This document shows positions 1 through 5,943 of a DNA stretch of 13,118 nucleotides, in pieces (positions within the stretch are counted from its first letter, which is position 1; the number at the start of each line of letters is the position of its first letter). The notes beneath the pieces were generated by a model. The model was not told the DNA's origin. It searched no databases and saw nothing but the letters and a program-made list of their open reading frames with translations. Location: positions 7,516-20,633 of the forward strand of contig MZXQ01000093.1 in assembly GCA_002926195.1 (NCBI GenBank). The letters run 5' to 3'. The DNA comes from Candidatus Methanomarinus sp. HR1. GTDB taxonomy: Archaea; Halobacteriota; Methanosarcinia; Methanosarcinales; Methanocomedenaceae. A program made the translations under genes and the position numbers.

Positions 1-58
1 GAGTTCTTTATTGTACTTACCACAAGAGTGCGAATGCCTGTCAGTACATCCTATGACC

Positions 59-91
59 TATAAAGGAAATACTCATTAAGTATAAAGGAAA
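59..91 (+). promoter_or_regulatory. Tandem TATA-like elements upstream of the PPC-domain gene
   Basis: The 11-base string tataaaggaaa occurs twice, at 59-69 and 81-91, 22 bases apart. The second copy is centred about 26 bases upstream of roughly position 110, which would give a leader of about 30 bases to the start codon at 140. TATA plus a purine-rich flank is what an archaeal TBP site looks like. Whether both copies are used is unknown. Confidence 0.4.
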
Positions 92-139
92 AACTGACAT
101 ATCAATAATTTACGACTATGATATTGAATGTGTTTGAAA

Positions 140-580
140 ATGGATTATACTAAAGGTAACATGGGACGCGTATTCGTAGTGCGTCTAGATCATGAAGAAG
201 ATCTATTGAGTGAATTAAATGACCTTGTAAGAAATGAGGACATCAAATCCGGATTTTTTTTCATCCTGGGTGCAACTGGTGGTGCTCTTGTTGTAACAGG
301 TCCTAAAAAAAAAAGTGTTCCTCCTGAGATTAACAGATCCCGGTTTGATGATGCAAAAGAATTGCTGGGTATGGGCAGTATTTTCTGGGAATCAGATGCC
401 CCAAAGATACATTTACATGCAGCAGCAGGTAGCAATAGTGGTTTTGTTATGGGCTGTTTCAGGGAATATACCGAAGTATTCATGGTAATAGAAGTAGTTA
501 TATTTGAGATTGAAGGGATCACAGCCGAGAGAATACCAGATAAAAAAATGGGGTTTTCTCCAATACATTTCTTCAGATGA
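140..580 (+). CDS. PPC/DUF296 domain protein (putative DNA-binding)
   Basis: This 146-residue protein is a single PPC (plant and prokaryote conserved, DUF296) domain. The family folds as a trimer, binds a metal through clustered histidines and is usually described as DNA-binding; its role in archaea is not established. Visible family marks are the opening GRVFVVRLDHEEDLLSEL, a central glycine-rich FILGATGGALVV strand, and IHLHAAAGSNSG followed by GFVMGCFRE, which holds the HxH pair. The reading frame also opens at ATG 128 and has a third ATG at 161. I chose 140 because homologues usually carry a short tail of the type MxYxxGxxGR before the domain. No clear Shine-Dalgarno precedes it, so translation may rely on a short leader. 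It stands alone in its orientation and is convergent with the FdhD-like gene. Confidence 0.8.
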   Translation: MDYTKGNMGRVFVVRLDHEEDLLSELNDLVRNEDIKSGFFFILGATGGALVVTGPKKKSVPPEINRSRFDDAKELLGMGSIFWESDAPKIHLHAAAGSNSGFVMGCFREYTEVFMVIEVVIFEIEGITAERIPDKKMGFSPIHFFR

Positions 581-629
581 ATAGATAGGTAAGTAAGGAA
601 TAGAGTAAATAGGGACTGTGGGATATATT

Positions 630-692
630 ATGATAATTGTAGCTGTATTAGGTGTGATCGGGATATTTATTTATAGTAAATATAAGACCTAA
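630..692 (+). CDS. Possible 20-residue membrane microprotein
   Basis: An ATG at 630 opens 20 codons ending in TAA at 690-692. The peptide MIIVAVLGVIGIFIYSKYKT is a single hydrophobic helix of about 15 residues followed by a Tyr/Lys-rich tail, a typical inside-positive one-TM peptide. A weak GGGAT lies about 7 bases upstream. It follows the PPC gene by 50 bases on the same strand and precedes the terminator hairpins, so it could be the last gene of that transcript. ORFs this short arise easily by chance. I do not recognise a family. Confidence 0.3.
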   Translation: MIIVAVLGVIGIFIYSKYKT

Positions 693-767
693 TCCGGGTA
701 GAAATGCTTCACACTTTCTAATCTTCGGCTCTTTCGAGTGCCTCAGGCCCGTTTTAAAATCTATTGT

Positions 768-795
768 CGGTATCCGTATTAATTTACGGATACCG
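768..795. terminator. Hairpin between convergent genes
   Basis: Perfect 11-bp inverted repeat: cggtatccgta at 768-778 and its complement at 785-795, with the 6-base loop ttaatt. It lies between the stop codons of the convergent PPC and FdhD-like genes. No long T-run follows directly, so it could also be an RNA-stabilising stem or a protein site. Confidence 0.5.
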
Positions 796-819
796 GCTGA
801 CTTAATTTACGACCTATAC

Positions 820-843
820 AGCGATGAAAATTTTTTTATCGCT
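820..843. terminator. A/T-cored bidirectional terminator hairpin
   Basis: agcgat (820-825) pairs with atcgct (838-843). The interior is aaaa facing a run of seven T, which extends the stem by several A-T pairs. The T-run on the plus strand and the A-run that becomes T on the minus strand make it usable in both directions. It sits in the 367-base gap between convergent genes. Nothing else recognisable lies between 844 and 947. Confidence 0.5.
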
Positions 844-947
844 AATAATATATTTAGACTCCATTAGATATAATAGTATGGGATCTTCGTAAAAAAATTA
901 CAAAACTGAGCTATATTATACATGGTGGGTCATTATAAAATTAGTAT

Positions 948-1652
948 TCAAACCTGAAATGATCCATTCAACCGCCACTCATGAGAAAAGACGCTCATAG
1001 AATTTTTTTGGGCAAATCCTATTAAGCATATCCCTGTTTCATAAGCACTCACGATGCCGCTGCTTAATGGTGCGGCCTTGGTGACTATCAAGGGAATCCC
1101 AACTCGTGCAGCCTTTAATACCATATCAGCAGGTTGACGTCCTGAAGAGAGGATAAAATGTTCATTCGGGTTAAATCCATCCATTAGAGCTTGGCCGATA
1201 GCTTTATCTACAGCATTATGACGTCCTATATCCACTGCATTAGCAATGCATCTGCCATTACTACTAATAATACAGGCAGCGTGTGTACCCCTTGTTTGAT
1301 GATACACTTTTGATTCCAGATAATGCAGTGAACTTATGATCAGTTCATAATTAAAATGAGTATCTGATTTAACCTTAATATCATTATGTTGCAATGCAGG
1401 AGTGATTCTGGCAAATATCCGATTGCTGTTATCAATCTTGATGTCCTTGATGTCACAGAAGGTGTTTACCACCCCTTCACATACAAGATGTCCTACTACC
1501 AGTTGTTCTAACTGCTCAGGAGTCGACGCCATAGTGGCTATTTGTTTATTGTTTACATAAAGTAAAATGGTCTCATCCATAGCTATATTTAACGTAGACT
1601 TATAAGATTTAACTGTATTAATATGGGTGATCTTATACTCTTTTAAATACAT
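948..1652 (-). CDS. fdhD: FdhD-like sulfurtransferase family protein, lacking the CxxC loop
   Basis: The family member FdhD passes sulfur from a cysteine desulfurase to the molybdenum/tungsten bis-MGD cofactor of formate dehydrogenase. Recognition rests on DIGRHNAVDKAIG, then SGRQPADMVLKAARVGIP, then TKAAPLSSGIVSAYETG and CLIGFA, in family order over the C-terminal half. The N-terminal half has DETILLYVNNKQIATMASTPEQLEQLVVGHLVCEG, matching the usual 'LVxGFLxxEG' segment. At 234 residues it is slightly short. The segment that normally carries the CGxCG sulfur-transfer loop, upstream of TRGTHAACI, is replaced by a short stretch without cysteine. Transfer by the usual mechanism is therefore doubtful, although other cysteines exist (LVCEG, NTFCD, HAACI). 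No formate dehydrogenase or cofactor gene is adjacent. The start is an ATG with only a weak CAGGA upstream; the gene is divergent from HARP. Confidence 0.85.
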   Translation of the reverse strand: MYLKEYKITHINTVKSYKSTLNIAMDETILLYVNNKQIATMASTPEQLEQLVVGHLVCEGVVNTFCDIKDIKIDNSNRIFARITPALQHNDIKVKSDTHFNYELIISSLHYLESKVYHQTRGTHAACIISSNGRCIANAVDIGRHNAVDKAIGQALMDGFNPNEHFILSSGRQPADMVLKAARVGIPLIVTKAAPLSSGIVSAYETGICLIGFAQKNSMSVFSHEWRLNGSFQV

Positions 1653-1679
1653 GGGATTTTTTTTCCTGATTTTATTTAT

Positions 1680-1740
1680 TAATTATTATAGAGGTATATA
1701 TAGCAAGGCCTTTATATCTCTCAATTCCAATAGACTATTG
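1680..1740. promoter_or_regulatory. Divergent promoter region for fdhD-like and HARP genes
   Basis: This AT-rich spacer of about 100 bases between divergent starts contains ggtatatatag (about 1693-1703), which can serve the minus-strand gene. It also contains ctttatatctc (about 1709-1719), about 26 bases before roughly 1740, which suits a nearly leaderless HARP transcript. Assignments are by TATA spacing only. Confidence 0.4.
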
Positions 1741-1750
1741 AGTGTTTATT

Positions 1751-2425
1751 ATGCTGCGTCAACGGTTTGTACTGGATACCAGTGCACTTACTGATTCAAC
1801 TACCAGAGAACTGGAAGGTTATGATACATTATGCAAAGGGATCAACGGTATTATGGATATTGTTGCAGATGCACGTCTGTCTTTTGATCTCAGCTGTTAT
1901 GTGCCCTATCCATCAGTCTATAATGAATTGCATGGTTTTGCCAAAAATAACGGTTGTGATGAAAAAGTAATTGCCAAGATCGATACCTGGCTGGTAAAAA
2001 AAACACCGGATCGATATGAAGTGAAGATCCCTTCAAAAATATTCTATGAATATGTTGACTACATGCGCAGTCGTGTCAATAAAGGAATGTCAGTAGCAGA
2101 GGATGCTATATGGGAAGCTGCTACCGAATGTTTATTTATCACATCCAATGCAAAGAATAAAAAAAATATCGAGATCGAGATCGAACGTGACGTTATAGGC
2201 CCTATTATTGGCAAGTTCAGAGATAAGTACCGTACAGCCCTGAGGTACGGTATCCTGGACAGTGCTCCTGATATTGATGTGCTGTTACTGGCTAAGGAGT
2301 TGGATGCGGCAGTAGTAGCCTCAGATATGGGCATTCAGCGGTGGGCACAGCAGTTAGGACTGCGTTTTGTAGAGGCAAAAACTTTCCCTGCTATTATTAA
2401 GGAATATCTGCATCATGTAAAATAG
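1751..2425 (+). CDS. HARP: RNA-free RNase P (PIN-domain, 'RNA ligase partner' / UPF0278 family)
   Basis: This 224-residue PIN-like nuclease belongs to the HARP family (homologues of Aquifex RNase P), which cuts the 5' leader from precursor tRNAs without an RNA subunit. The N-terminus RQRFVLDTSALTD is the family signature, with the first catalytic Asp at D9. The C-terminal part LDSAPDIDVLLLAKELDAAVVASDMG supplies D170, D174 and D192. The 170/174/192 spacing matches the metal-binding aspartates I recall from the Aquifex enzyme (D138, D142, D160). The middle is the helical insertion typical of HARP. I chose ATG 1751; an in-frame GTG at 1742 would add three residues that do not fit the usual start. 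In archaea HARP coexists with the RNA-based RNase P and seems dispensable, so this is probably an auxiliary activity. A small membrane-protein gene follows after 9 bases and is probably cotranscribed. No RNA ligase gene is nearby. Confidence 0.88.
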   Translation: MLRQRFVLDTSALTDSTTRELEGYDTLCKGINGIMDIVADARLSFDLSCYVPYPSVYNELHGFAKNNGCDEKVIAKIDTWLVKKTPDRYEVKIPSKIFYEYVDYMRSRVNKGMSVAEDAIWEAATECLFITSNAKNKKNIEIEIERDVIGPIIGKFRDKYRTALRYGILDSAPDIDVLLLAKELDAAVVASDMGIQRWAQQLGLRFVEAKTFPAIIKEYLHHVK

Positions 2426-2434
2426 GATAGATCA

Positions 2435-2728
2435 ATGTACTTAATCATTTCAGCAGTAGCTTATATAGTAGTGGTATTTCTTACTATCCGGGATATTCGT
2501 ATTTTCAGGCGCACCAAACTAAATTCATACAGGCGCGGGGCATTGAAAGGTATGGTTGCTATGATAGTGGTGTTATTAGGAGGGATTATAGTACAATCCA
2601 ATGCTGAAGCAGGGTTGTTGCTGGTGTTTATTGGTTTGTTTATTAATAAAAAGGGACATAGAGAGGATGTGTTCGGGGACGCCGGGACACTGGACAGGTT
2701 CATGGGCAAGACAAGATATGAGGGTTGA
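2435..2728 (+). CDS. Small membrane protein downstream of HARP
   Basis: This 97-residue protein is not assigned to a family. It has two or three hydrophobic segments: residues 1-17 (MYLIISAVAYIVVVFLT) and a longer stretch at about 40-72 that probably forms a hairpin, MVAMIVVLLGGIIVQ then AGLLLVFIGLFI. Between them is an Arg/Lys-rich loop (RDIRIFRRTKLNSYRRG), and a charged tail follows. By the positive-inside rule the loop is cytoplasmic. The start lies 9 bases after the HARP stop, with GGATAG as a modest ribosome site, so the two genes form an operon. Whether it anchors HARP or is merely cotranscribed cannot be told. Confidence 0.7.
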   Translation: MYLIISAVAYIVVVFLTIRDIRIFRRTKLNSYRRGALKGMVAMIVVLLGGIIVQSNAEAGLLLVFIGLFINKKGHREDVFGDAGTLDRFMGKTRYEG

Positions 2729-2730
2729 TA

Positions 2731-2745
2731 TGAGCAAAACGCTCA
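2731..2745. terminator. Short hairpin between convergent stop codons
   Basis: tgagc (2731-2735) and gctca (2741-2745) flank an aaaac loop in the 28-base gap between the HARP-operon stop and the stop of the convergent membrane-protein gene. Only 5 bp, so this is a weak call. Confidence 0.3.
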
Positions 2746-2756
2746 CTTCATTCACA

Positions 2757-3602
2757 TTAAAATAAATCAGGAATGTCTGCCAGGATACCTTCTTCAATTT
2801 CTTCACATGAATGATGTTTTGCCGGTTGTCCGATAATCCACCATAATATCCCTGATATAACAACAACAACAATGACCATTATCATTATTGTTATCCAGTA
2901 TAGATAATCAGGTAACATGTCATTATAGCAATTCATCAACCATGAGATAATAAAACCAACCACTGCTACAGCAATGTATGGTATGGATTTAGTTACCAGC
3001 TCAAATCTGTTAACAACCTTTACATCACTTGATATTTTATAAGTTTCAACTAAACTGTTGATCTCTTTAAATGATGAATTAAGGATTGAATCCGGCATTT
3101 TTTCATTTATTAGGCATATAATAATCGTAAAAAGATTAAAAGGTGAAATAATATATTTACATAAAGGTGCAAGCAATCCCGCGTCTTCGTGTGATCCTGC
3201 TGACTTCATGTCTTTTTTTATTAATTGCACCATCTCATCTTTAATACCCTTATCTTCCTCATAGGCGCAACATACAAGTATAGACATCCACAACTGGTAT
3301 TTACGATCAGTAATATTTAGAGTCTCGCGGCGTATTTTTTCGATCATATACATAGAGACATCCATATCCATAAGGTCGCCTACAGGATTGGATACTTGTA
3401 TAGTAGTTGCTACCTCGCCTGTATTTTCCTGTAGGAGCTTAATGAAAATAGGTTTGAGCATTGATAATTTTTTTTCGGCCTTTTTTTTCTGGTAGAACGA
3501 GATTGCGATCATTAACACCAGAACAAGAAATAATAGGATCATTAAGTAGTAAATTAGTGTTGCCAACGGTAATATCATATTTTGATCAGTTAATGAGGAC
3601 AT
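2757..3602 (-). CDS. Three-TM membrane protein of unknown function
   Basis: This 281-residue protein has no family I recognise. It has one N-terminal membrane helix (residues about 12-34) followed by KKKAEKK. A soluble stretch of about 165 residues (about 40-205) comes next, then two C-terminal helices (IPYIAVAVVGFIISWLM and a strongly hydrophobic WITIMIMVIVVVVISGILWW). The tail is acidic with one His pair and a cysteine (KHHSCEEIEEG). The soluble part contains two clustered cysteines (VCCAYEEDKG). The start at 3602 fits a leaderless transcript from tttaaata at about 3625-3632 (minus strand). A second TATA at about 3604-3612 would instead favour an internal ATG at 3578, which removes 8 residues. 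It is convergent with the HARP operon and back to back with tRNA-Pro. Confidence 0.75.
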   Translation of the reverse strand: MSSLTDQNMILPLATLIYYLMILLFLVLVLMIAISFYQKKKAEKKLSMLKPIFIKLLQENTGEVATTIQVSNPVGDLMDMDVSMYMIEKIRRETLNITDRKYQLWMSILVCCAYEEDKGIKDEMVQLIKKDMKSAGSHEDAGLLAPLCKYIISPFNLFTIIICLINEKMPDSILNSSFKEINSLVETYKISSDVKVVNRFELVTKSIPYIAVAVVGFIISWLMNCYNDMLPDYLYWITIMIMVIVVVVISGILWWIIGQPAKHHSCEEIEEGILADIPDLF

Positions 3603-3695
3603 GATATATAAAAGATAATAATAGTATTTAAAGCGTGTTTATTAGAAAAAGTAAAGTACTCAAAGATAATACTAAGACCACCCAATACCTCTTGA

Positions 3696-3770
3696 GGGGC
3701 CGTAGGGTAGCCTGGACCATCCTGCAAGGCTGGGGGTCTTGTGACCGGAGTTCAAATCTCCGCGGCCCCA
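3696..3770 (+). tRNA. tRNA-Pro (anticodon GGG)
   Basis: A 75-nt cloverleaf can be drawn. Acceptor arms are ggggccg (3696-3702) and cggcccc (3763-3769) with discriminator A at 3770. The D arm starts gggt. The anticodon stem is caagg (3725-3729) with tcttg (3737-3741) around the 7-base loop 3730-3736, placing GGG at 3732-3734. The T arm is cggag-ttcaaat-ctccg. CCA is not encoded and there is no intron. The winged-helix gene on the opposite strand ends 8 bases beyond its 3' end. Confidence 0.95.
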
Positions 3771-3778
3771 TTCGTTTT

Positions 3779-4021
3779 CTATACTAACCCTTTCATCTTA
3801 TTTTCCACTTCAGTGCCTATCTCTGTTAGTGAGAAAATATTTTCATTTTCCTCAACTAATCCTTTATCAATTAGTTCATCAAGTATCTTGGCAGCCGTTT
3901 GCGGAATCATATGTGTTCGTTTTGATATGGATTTCTTATCCATTTCGCCCTGGGACCCAAGTAATCCAAGTATCCTCTCACGTTTATCATTACCTGATAC
4001 AAATCCGATCATGTTATCCAT
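3779..4021 (-). CDS. Small winged-helix transcriptional regulator
   Basis: This 80-residue protein is little more than a winged helix-turn-helix. It has an opening helix KRERILGLLGSQG, then KKSISKRTHMIPQTAAKILDELIDKGLV as the helix-turn-helix with its recognition helix, and a short wing ENENIFSLTEIGTEVENKM. The form resembles small MarR/ArsR-like regulators common in methanogens; it has no effector domain and no cysteine metal site. An AGGTGAT ribosome site (4025-4031 on the minus strand) lies 3 bases before the ATG and fixes the start. The gene is divergent from the SRP RNA with about 75 bases between, and convergent with tRNA-Pro. Its targets are unknown. Confidence 0.75.
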   Translation of the reverse strand: MDNMIGFVSGNDKRERILGLLGSQGEMDKKSISKRTHMIPQTAAKILDELIDKGLVEENENIFSLTEIGTEVENKMKGLV

Positions 4022-4024
4022 AAT

Positions 4025-4031
4025 ATCACCT
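4025..4031 (-). promoter_or_regulatory. Ribosome binding site AGGTGAT of the winged-helix gene
   Basis: This is a full match to the complement of the archaeal 16S rRNA 3' end (AUCACCUCC). It is one of the best ribosome sites in the window and supports the start at 4021 over the next in-frame ATG 9 bases inside. Confidence 0.6.
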
Positions 4032-4068
4032 GTAATTTACTTACGATAATAGTCTGCCATATGGATAA

Positions 4069-4077
4069 GTTTATTGT
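4069..4077 (+). promoter_or_regulatory. Probable TATA box of the SRP RNA gene
   Basis: gtttattgt lies about 26 bases before the inferred 5' end of the SRP RNA (about 4098). Called by spacing and AT content only. Confidence 0.35.
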
Positions 4078-4097
4078 ATCCTGGTGATATAATACAG

Positions 4098-4419
4098 GTT
4101 GGCAGGCTAGCCCGGGTAGTTAGGCGTTACCTGTAACCCGAAACCGCCGATATGCGGGGGGCGAAGCCAATGGAAGATGTTATCAATTACCTCTTCAACC
4201 TGTGGATTTGACTGAGAAGTTCCGTCCTATGGGGATAACGTTATTATAGAGGCTTTCCTGAAGGAATGTCATTATAATTTAATTAAGAGAATCGGTCCAG
4301 GCCCGGAAGGGAGCAGACTTACCTTAAGCAATTATCGCTCATGGGGAAGCGGGATGGAGGATTAACTACAGATCATTGAGTGGTATGAGGTGCAACAACC
4401 AAAGGTGTGTCTGCCACTC
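4098..4419 (+). ncRNA. ffs: Signal recognition particle RNA (archaeal 7S RNA)
   Basis: This RNA is the scaffold of the signal recognition particle, which with SRP19 and SRP54 targets membrane and secreted proteins. The diagnostic helix 8 is at about 4294-4325: ggtccaggccc, the GGAA tetraloop at 4305-4308, then gggagcagac, which is the conserved SRP54-binding element. The ends pair as archaeal helix 1: tggcaggc (4100-4107) with gtctgcca (4409-4416). About 320 nt is the normal archaeal size. The 5' part (cccgggtagtt...gtaacccg) fits the Alu-domain helices 2-4. The exact 5' and 3' ends are estimated to within a few bases. A tRNA-Ser gene follows 65 bases downstream, with its own TATA element between. 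Confidence 0.93.
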
Positions 4420-4446
4420 AATAACAAAATCCTATGCGTTGAAAAG

Positions 4447-4457
4447 TATTATATAGA
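4447..4457 (+). promoter_or_regulatory. TATA box of tRNA-Ser(GCU)
   Basis: tattatatag lies about 30 bases before the tRNA 5' end at 4485, inside an AT-rich stretch between the SRP RNA and the tRNA. This suggests the tRNA can be transcribed on its own rather than only by read-through from the SRP RNA. Confidence 0.5.
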
Positions 4458-4484
4458 ATATAATATACATAAAGCTCAATTAGT

Positions 4485-4569
4485 GACGAGATAGCCAAGC
4501 CTGGTATGGCGCAGGATTGCTAATCCTGTGGTTGTTTTGACCTCGGGGGTTCGAATCCCCCTCTCGTCG
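4485..4569 (+). tRNA. tRNA-Ser (anticodon GCU)
   Basis: An 85-nt class II tRNA with a long variable arm. Acceptor arms are gacgaga (4485-4491) and tctcgtc (4562-4568), with discriminator G at 4569, a serine identity base. The anticodon stem is cagga/tcctg around ttgctaa (4517-4523), with GCT at 4519-4521. The T arm is ggggg-ttcgaat-ccccc. No encoded CCA, no intron. It reads AGC and AGU codons. Confidence 0.95.
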
Positions 4570-4574
4570 TTTTC

Positions 4575-4583
4575 ATTTATATA
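4575..4583 (+). promoter_or_regulatory. TATA box upstream of the transglutaminase-like gene
   Basis: tttatatat starts 5 bases after tRNA-Ser(GCU). It would start transcription near 4605, about 90 bases before the preferred start codon at 4696, or 15 before the alternative at 4621. Confidence 0.4.
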
Positions 4584-4695
4584 TGGAATATGATATTGAA
4601 GAAGAAATATAGTTGGCTATATGGAGTTAATCATTGAAAAAATGTTTAGTTTGTTTACATTTTCCAGGTATATAGGAAAGTATAAACGTTCCTAT

Positions 4696-5763
4696 ATGAA
4701 AAAAAAACACTGTCAAACCATCTGTTTAATTATAATAATCATATTAAATATCGTTTTTATAAGTGGTTGTCTTCATGATGATGACCCTATAGTTACCAGG
4801 GCTCAACCATATCTTAATGAGATTAATTTAAATGATGTTGAACTTAGAGCACAAGCTGTTTCCATAGTTAGCGGATGCCCTGCAGGAGATAAGGAATGCC
4901 AGGTAAATATGATATATCGCTATGTAGTTGAAAATTATAAATATTACAGTGACCCGAGAACCGGGGAATTCATACAATCTCCTGCAGAAACAATGCAAAT
5001 TCAGGGTGGTGATTGTGAAGATCTTACAATTGTTCTTGAATCTCTGTTAGAAAACCTTGGTATTAAGACATATTTTGTCCTGACACCTGATCATGCATAT
5101 TGTCTGGCATGTGGTATAAACACAGAAAACCTGTGGCAGTATATTCAGGAATCCATATTGATCCAGGCTTCAAAAGACCTTGGTCAAAATCAAACCCTGA
5201 ATGTGATAATGGATGAAGGTAATATTTTTATTGTACAGGAAAAACAACAAACGTTTATATTGCGGCCCGGGGAGATTTTTTATTATGGCGGAGACGGTTC
5301 GAATTTTAATTCAACTATTAAATATATGAACATACAGTACAATATAACTTCATCTGTCCCGCTGTCACTCTATGTAGTTCCTTCCGAAAAAGATTATGAA
5401 TTAATGACAACAGGACGTGAATTTGCTACCTATTCATTATGTAATCAAAAGAATTTTTTAAAAGTGTCCGATTCTTGTGATGGTCTGGAAAATCATGGGG
5501 GTTTGATACTGGAGAATGATAATAATTATATGGATCCAAATATGGATGCCATTGTTGATGTAGATATGAAATTCTATTTTTGTTATTCACCTGATAGCCT
5601 TTTTGATAATCAGGAAATAGTATATTATAGAGTAAATGATCAGGATTGTATTGTACTTGACCCAACAGCCGGTAAATATGGTTATCCTGGATTTACCGGT
5701 AATCCCGAAGGAAAAAAAATAGCTATTGATCCTATAAGTAAGGAATATTTTTACCTGGATTAA
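4696..5763 (+). CDS. Transglutaminase-like cysteine protease-fold lipoprotein
   Basis: This is a 355-residue exported protein. From ATG 4696 it has a classic lipoprotein signal: MKKK, a hydrophobic core of isoleucines and leucines, and a lipobox ISGC with the lipidated Cys at residue 25, followed by acidic residues. The reading frame extends back to 4621, but that start would put 25 extra residues before the signal, so I prefer 4696. The mature part has a transglutaminase/papain-like core. GGDCEDLTIVLESLLENLG carries the nucleophile C107, and TPDHAYCLA carries H133. LDPTAG near the C-terminus carries a candidate third residue, D322. About 190 residues lie between His and Asp, far more than usual. 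Such archaeal proteins may be peptidases or bond-forming enzymes; the substrate is unknown. Extra cysteines (GCPAGDKEC, YCLAC) suggest disulfides outside the cell. The stop is 7 bases from the convergent tRNA-Ser(UGA). Confidence 0.75.
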   Translation: MKKKHCQTICLIIIIILNIVFISGCLHDDDPIVTRAQPYLNEINLNDVELRAQAVSIVSGCPAGDKECQVNMIYRYVVENYKYYSDPRTGEFIQSPAETMQIQGGDCEDLTIVLESLLENLGIKTYFVLTPDHAYCLACGINTENLWQYIQESILIQASKDLGQNQTLNVIMDEGNIFIVQEKQQTFILRPGEIFYYGGDGSNFNSTIKYMNIQYNITSSVPLSLYVVPSEKDYELMTTGREFATYSLCNQKNFLKVSDSCDGLENHGGLILENDNNYMDPNMDAIVDVDMKFYFCYSPDSLFDNQEIVYYRVNDQDCIVLDPTAGKYGYPGFTGNPEGKKIAIDPISKEYFYLD

Positions 5764-5770
5764 AAAAATA

Positions 5771-5855
5771 CGCTGAGGGAGAGATTCGAACTCCCGAGGC
5801 GCTATGCACCACCGGTTTTCAAGACCGGCGCCGTGGTCCGCTTGGCTACCTCAGC
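5771..5855 (-). tRNA. tRNA-Ser (anticodon UGA)
   Basis: An 85-nt class II tRNA read on the minus strand. Acceptor arms are gctgagg (5855 down to 5849) and cctcagc, discriminator G. The anticodon stem ccggt/accgg encloses cttgaaa, with UGA at 5821-5819. It has a long variable arm and a T arm ggga(g)-ttcgaat-ctctc. No encoded CCA. It reads UCA and UCN codons and is the second serine tRNA in 1.4 kb, on the opposite strand. Confidence 0.95.
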
Positions 5856-5899
5856 ATATCAGTATTTTTAATAGATTTATTCTTTTATTATCTTTTCCG

Positions 5900-5929
5900 T
5901 TAGTATATAATCTATAGAGTATATACTAA
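5900..5929. repeat. 30-bp near-perfect palindrome upstream of tRNA-Ser(UGA)
   Basis: Arms ttagtatata (5900-5909) and tatatactaa (5920-5929) are exact inverse complements, and the centre contains the palindrome tctataga with one mismatched pair beside it. In all 14 of 15 base pairs match. It lies 45-75 bases upstream of the tRNA 5' end and just downstream of the FKBP stop. It could be a protein operator, a bidirectional terminator for FKBP, or paired TATA boxes. No gene overlaps it. Confidence 0.7.
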
Positions 5930-5943
5930 ACAAAATACGAGCT

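Noticed and set aside
128..139. Upstream ATG at 128 as start of the PPC protein
   Set aside because: It adds only MCLK before the residues that match the usual family start. No ribosome site supports it.
190..522. Long minus-strand open frame opposite the PPC gene, and similar frames opposite RPA, marker 9 and the permease
   Set aside because: They are complements of well-supported genes and have low-complexity, motif-free translations.
1742..1750. GTG at 1742 as HARP start
   Set aside because: The ATG at 1751 gives the usual RQRFVLDTS beginning; the extension has no support.
4621..4695. 25-residue N-terminal extension of the transglutaminase-like protein
   Set aside because: It would place a long segment before an otherwise perfect lipoprotein signal peptide.
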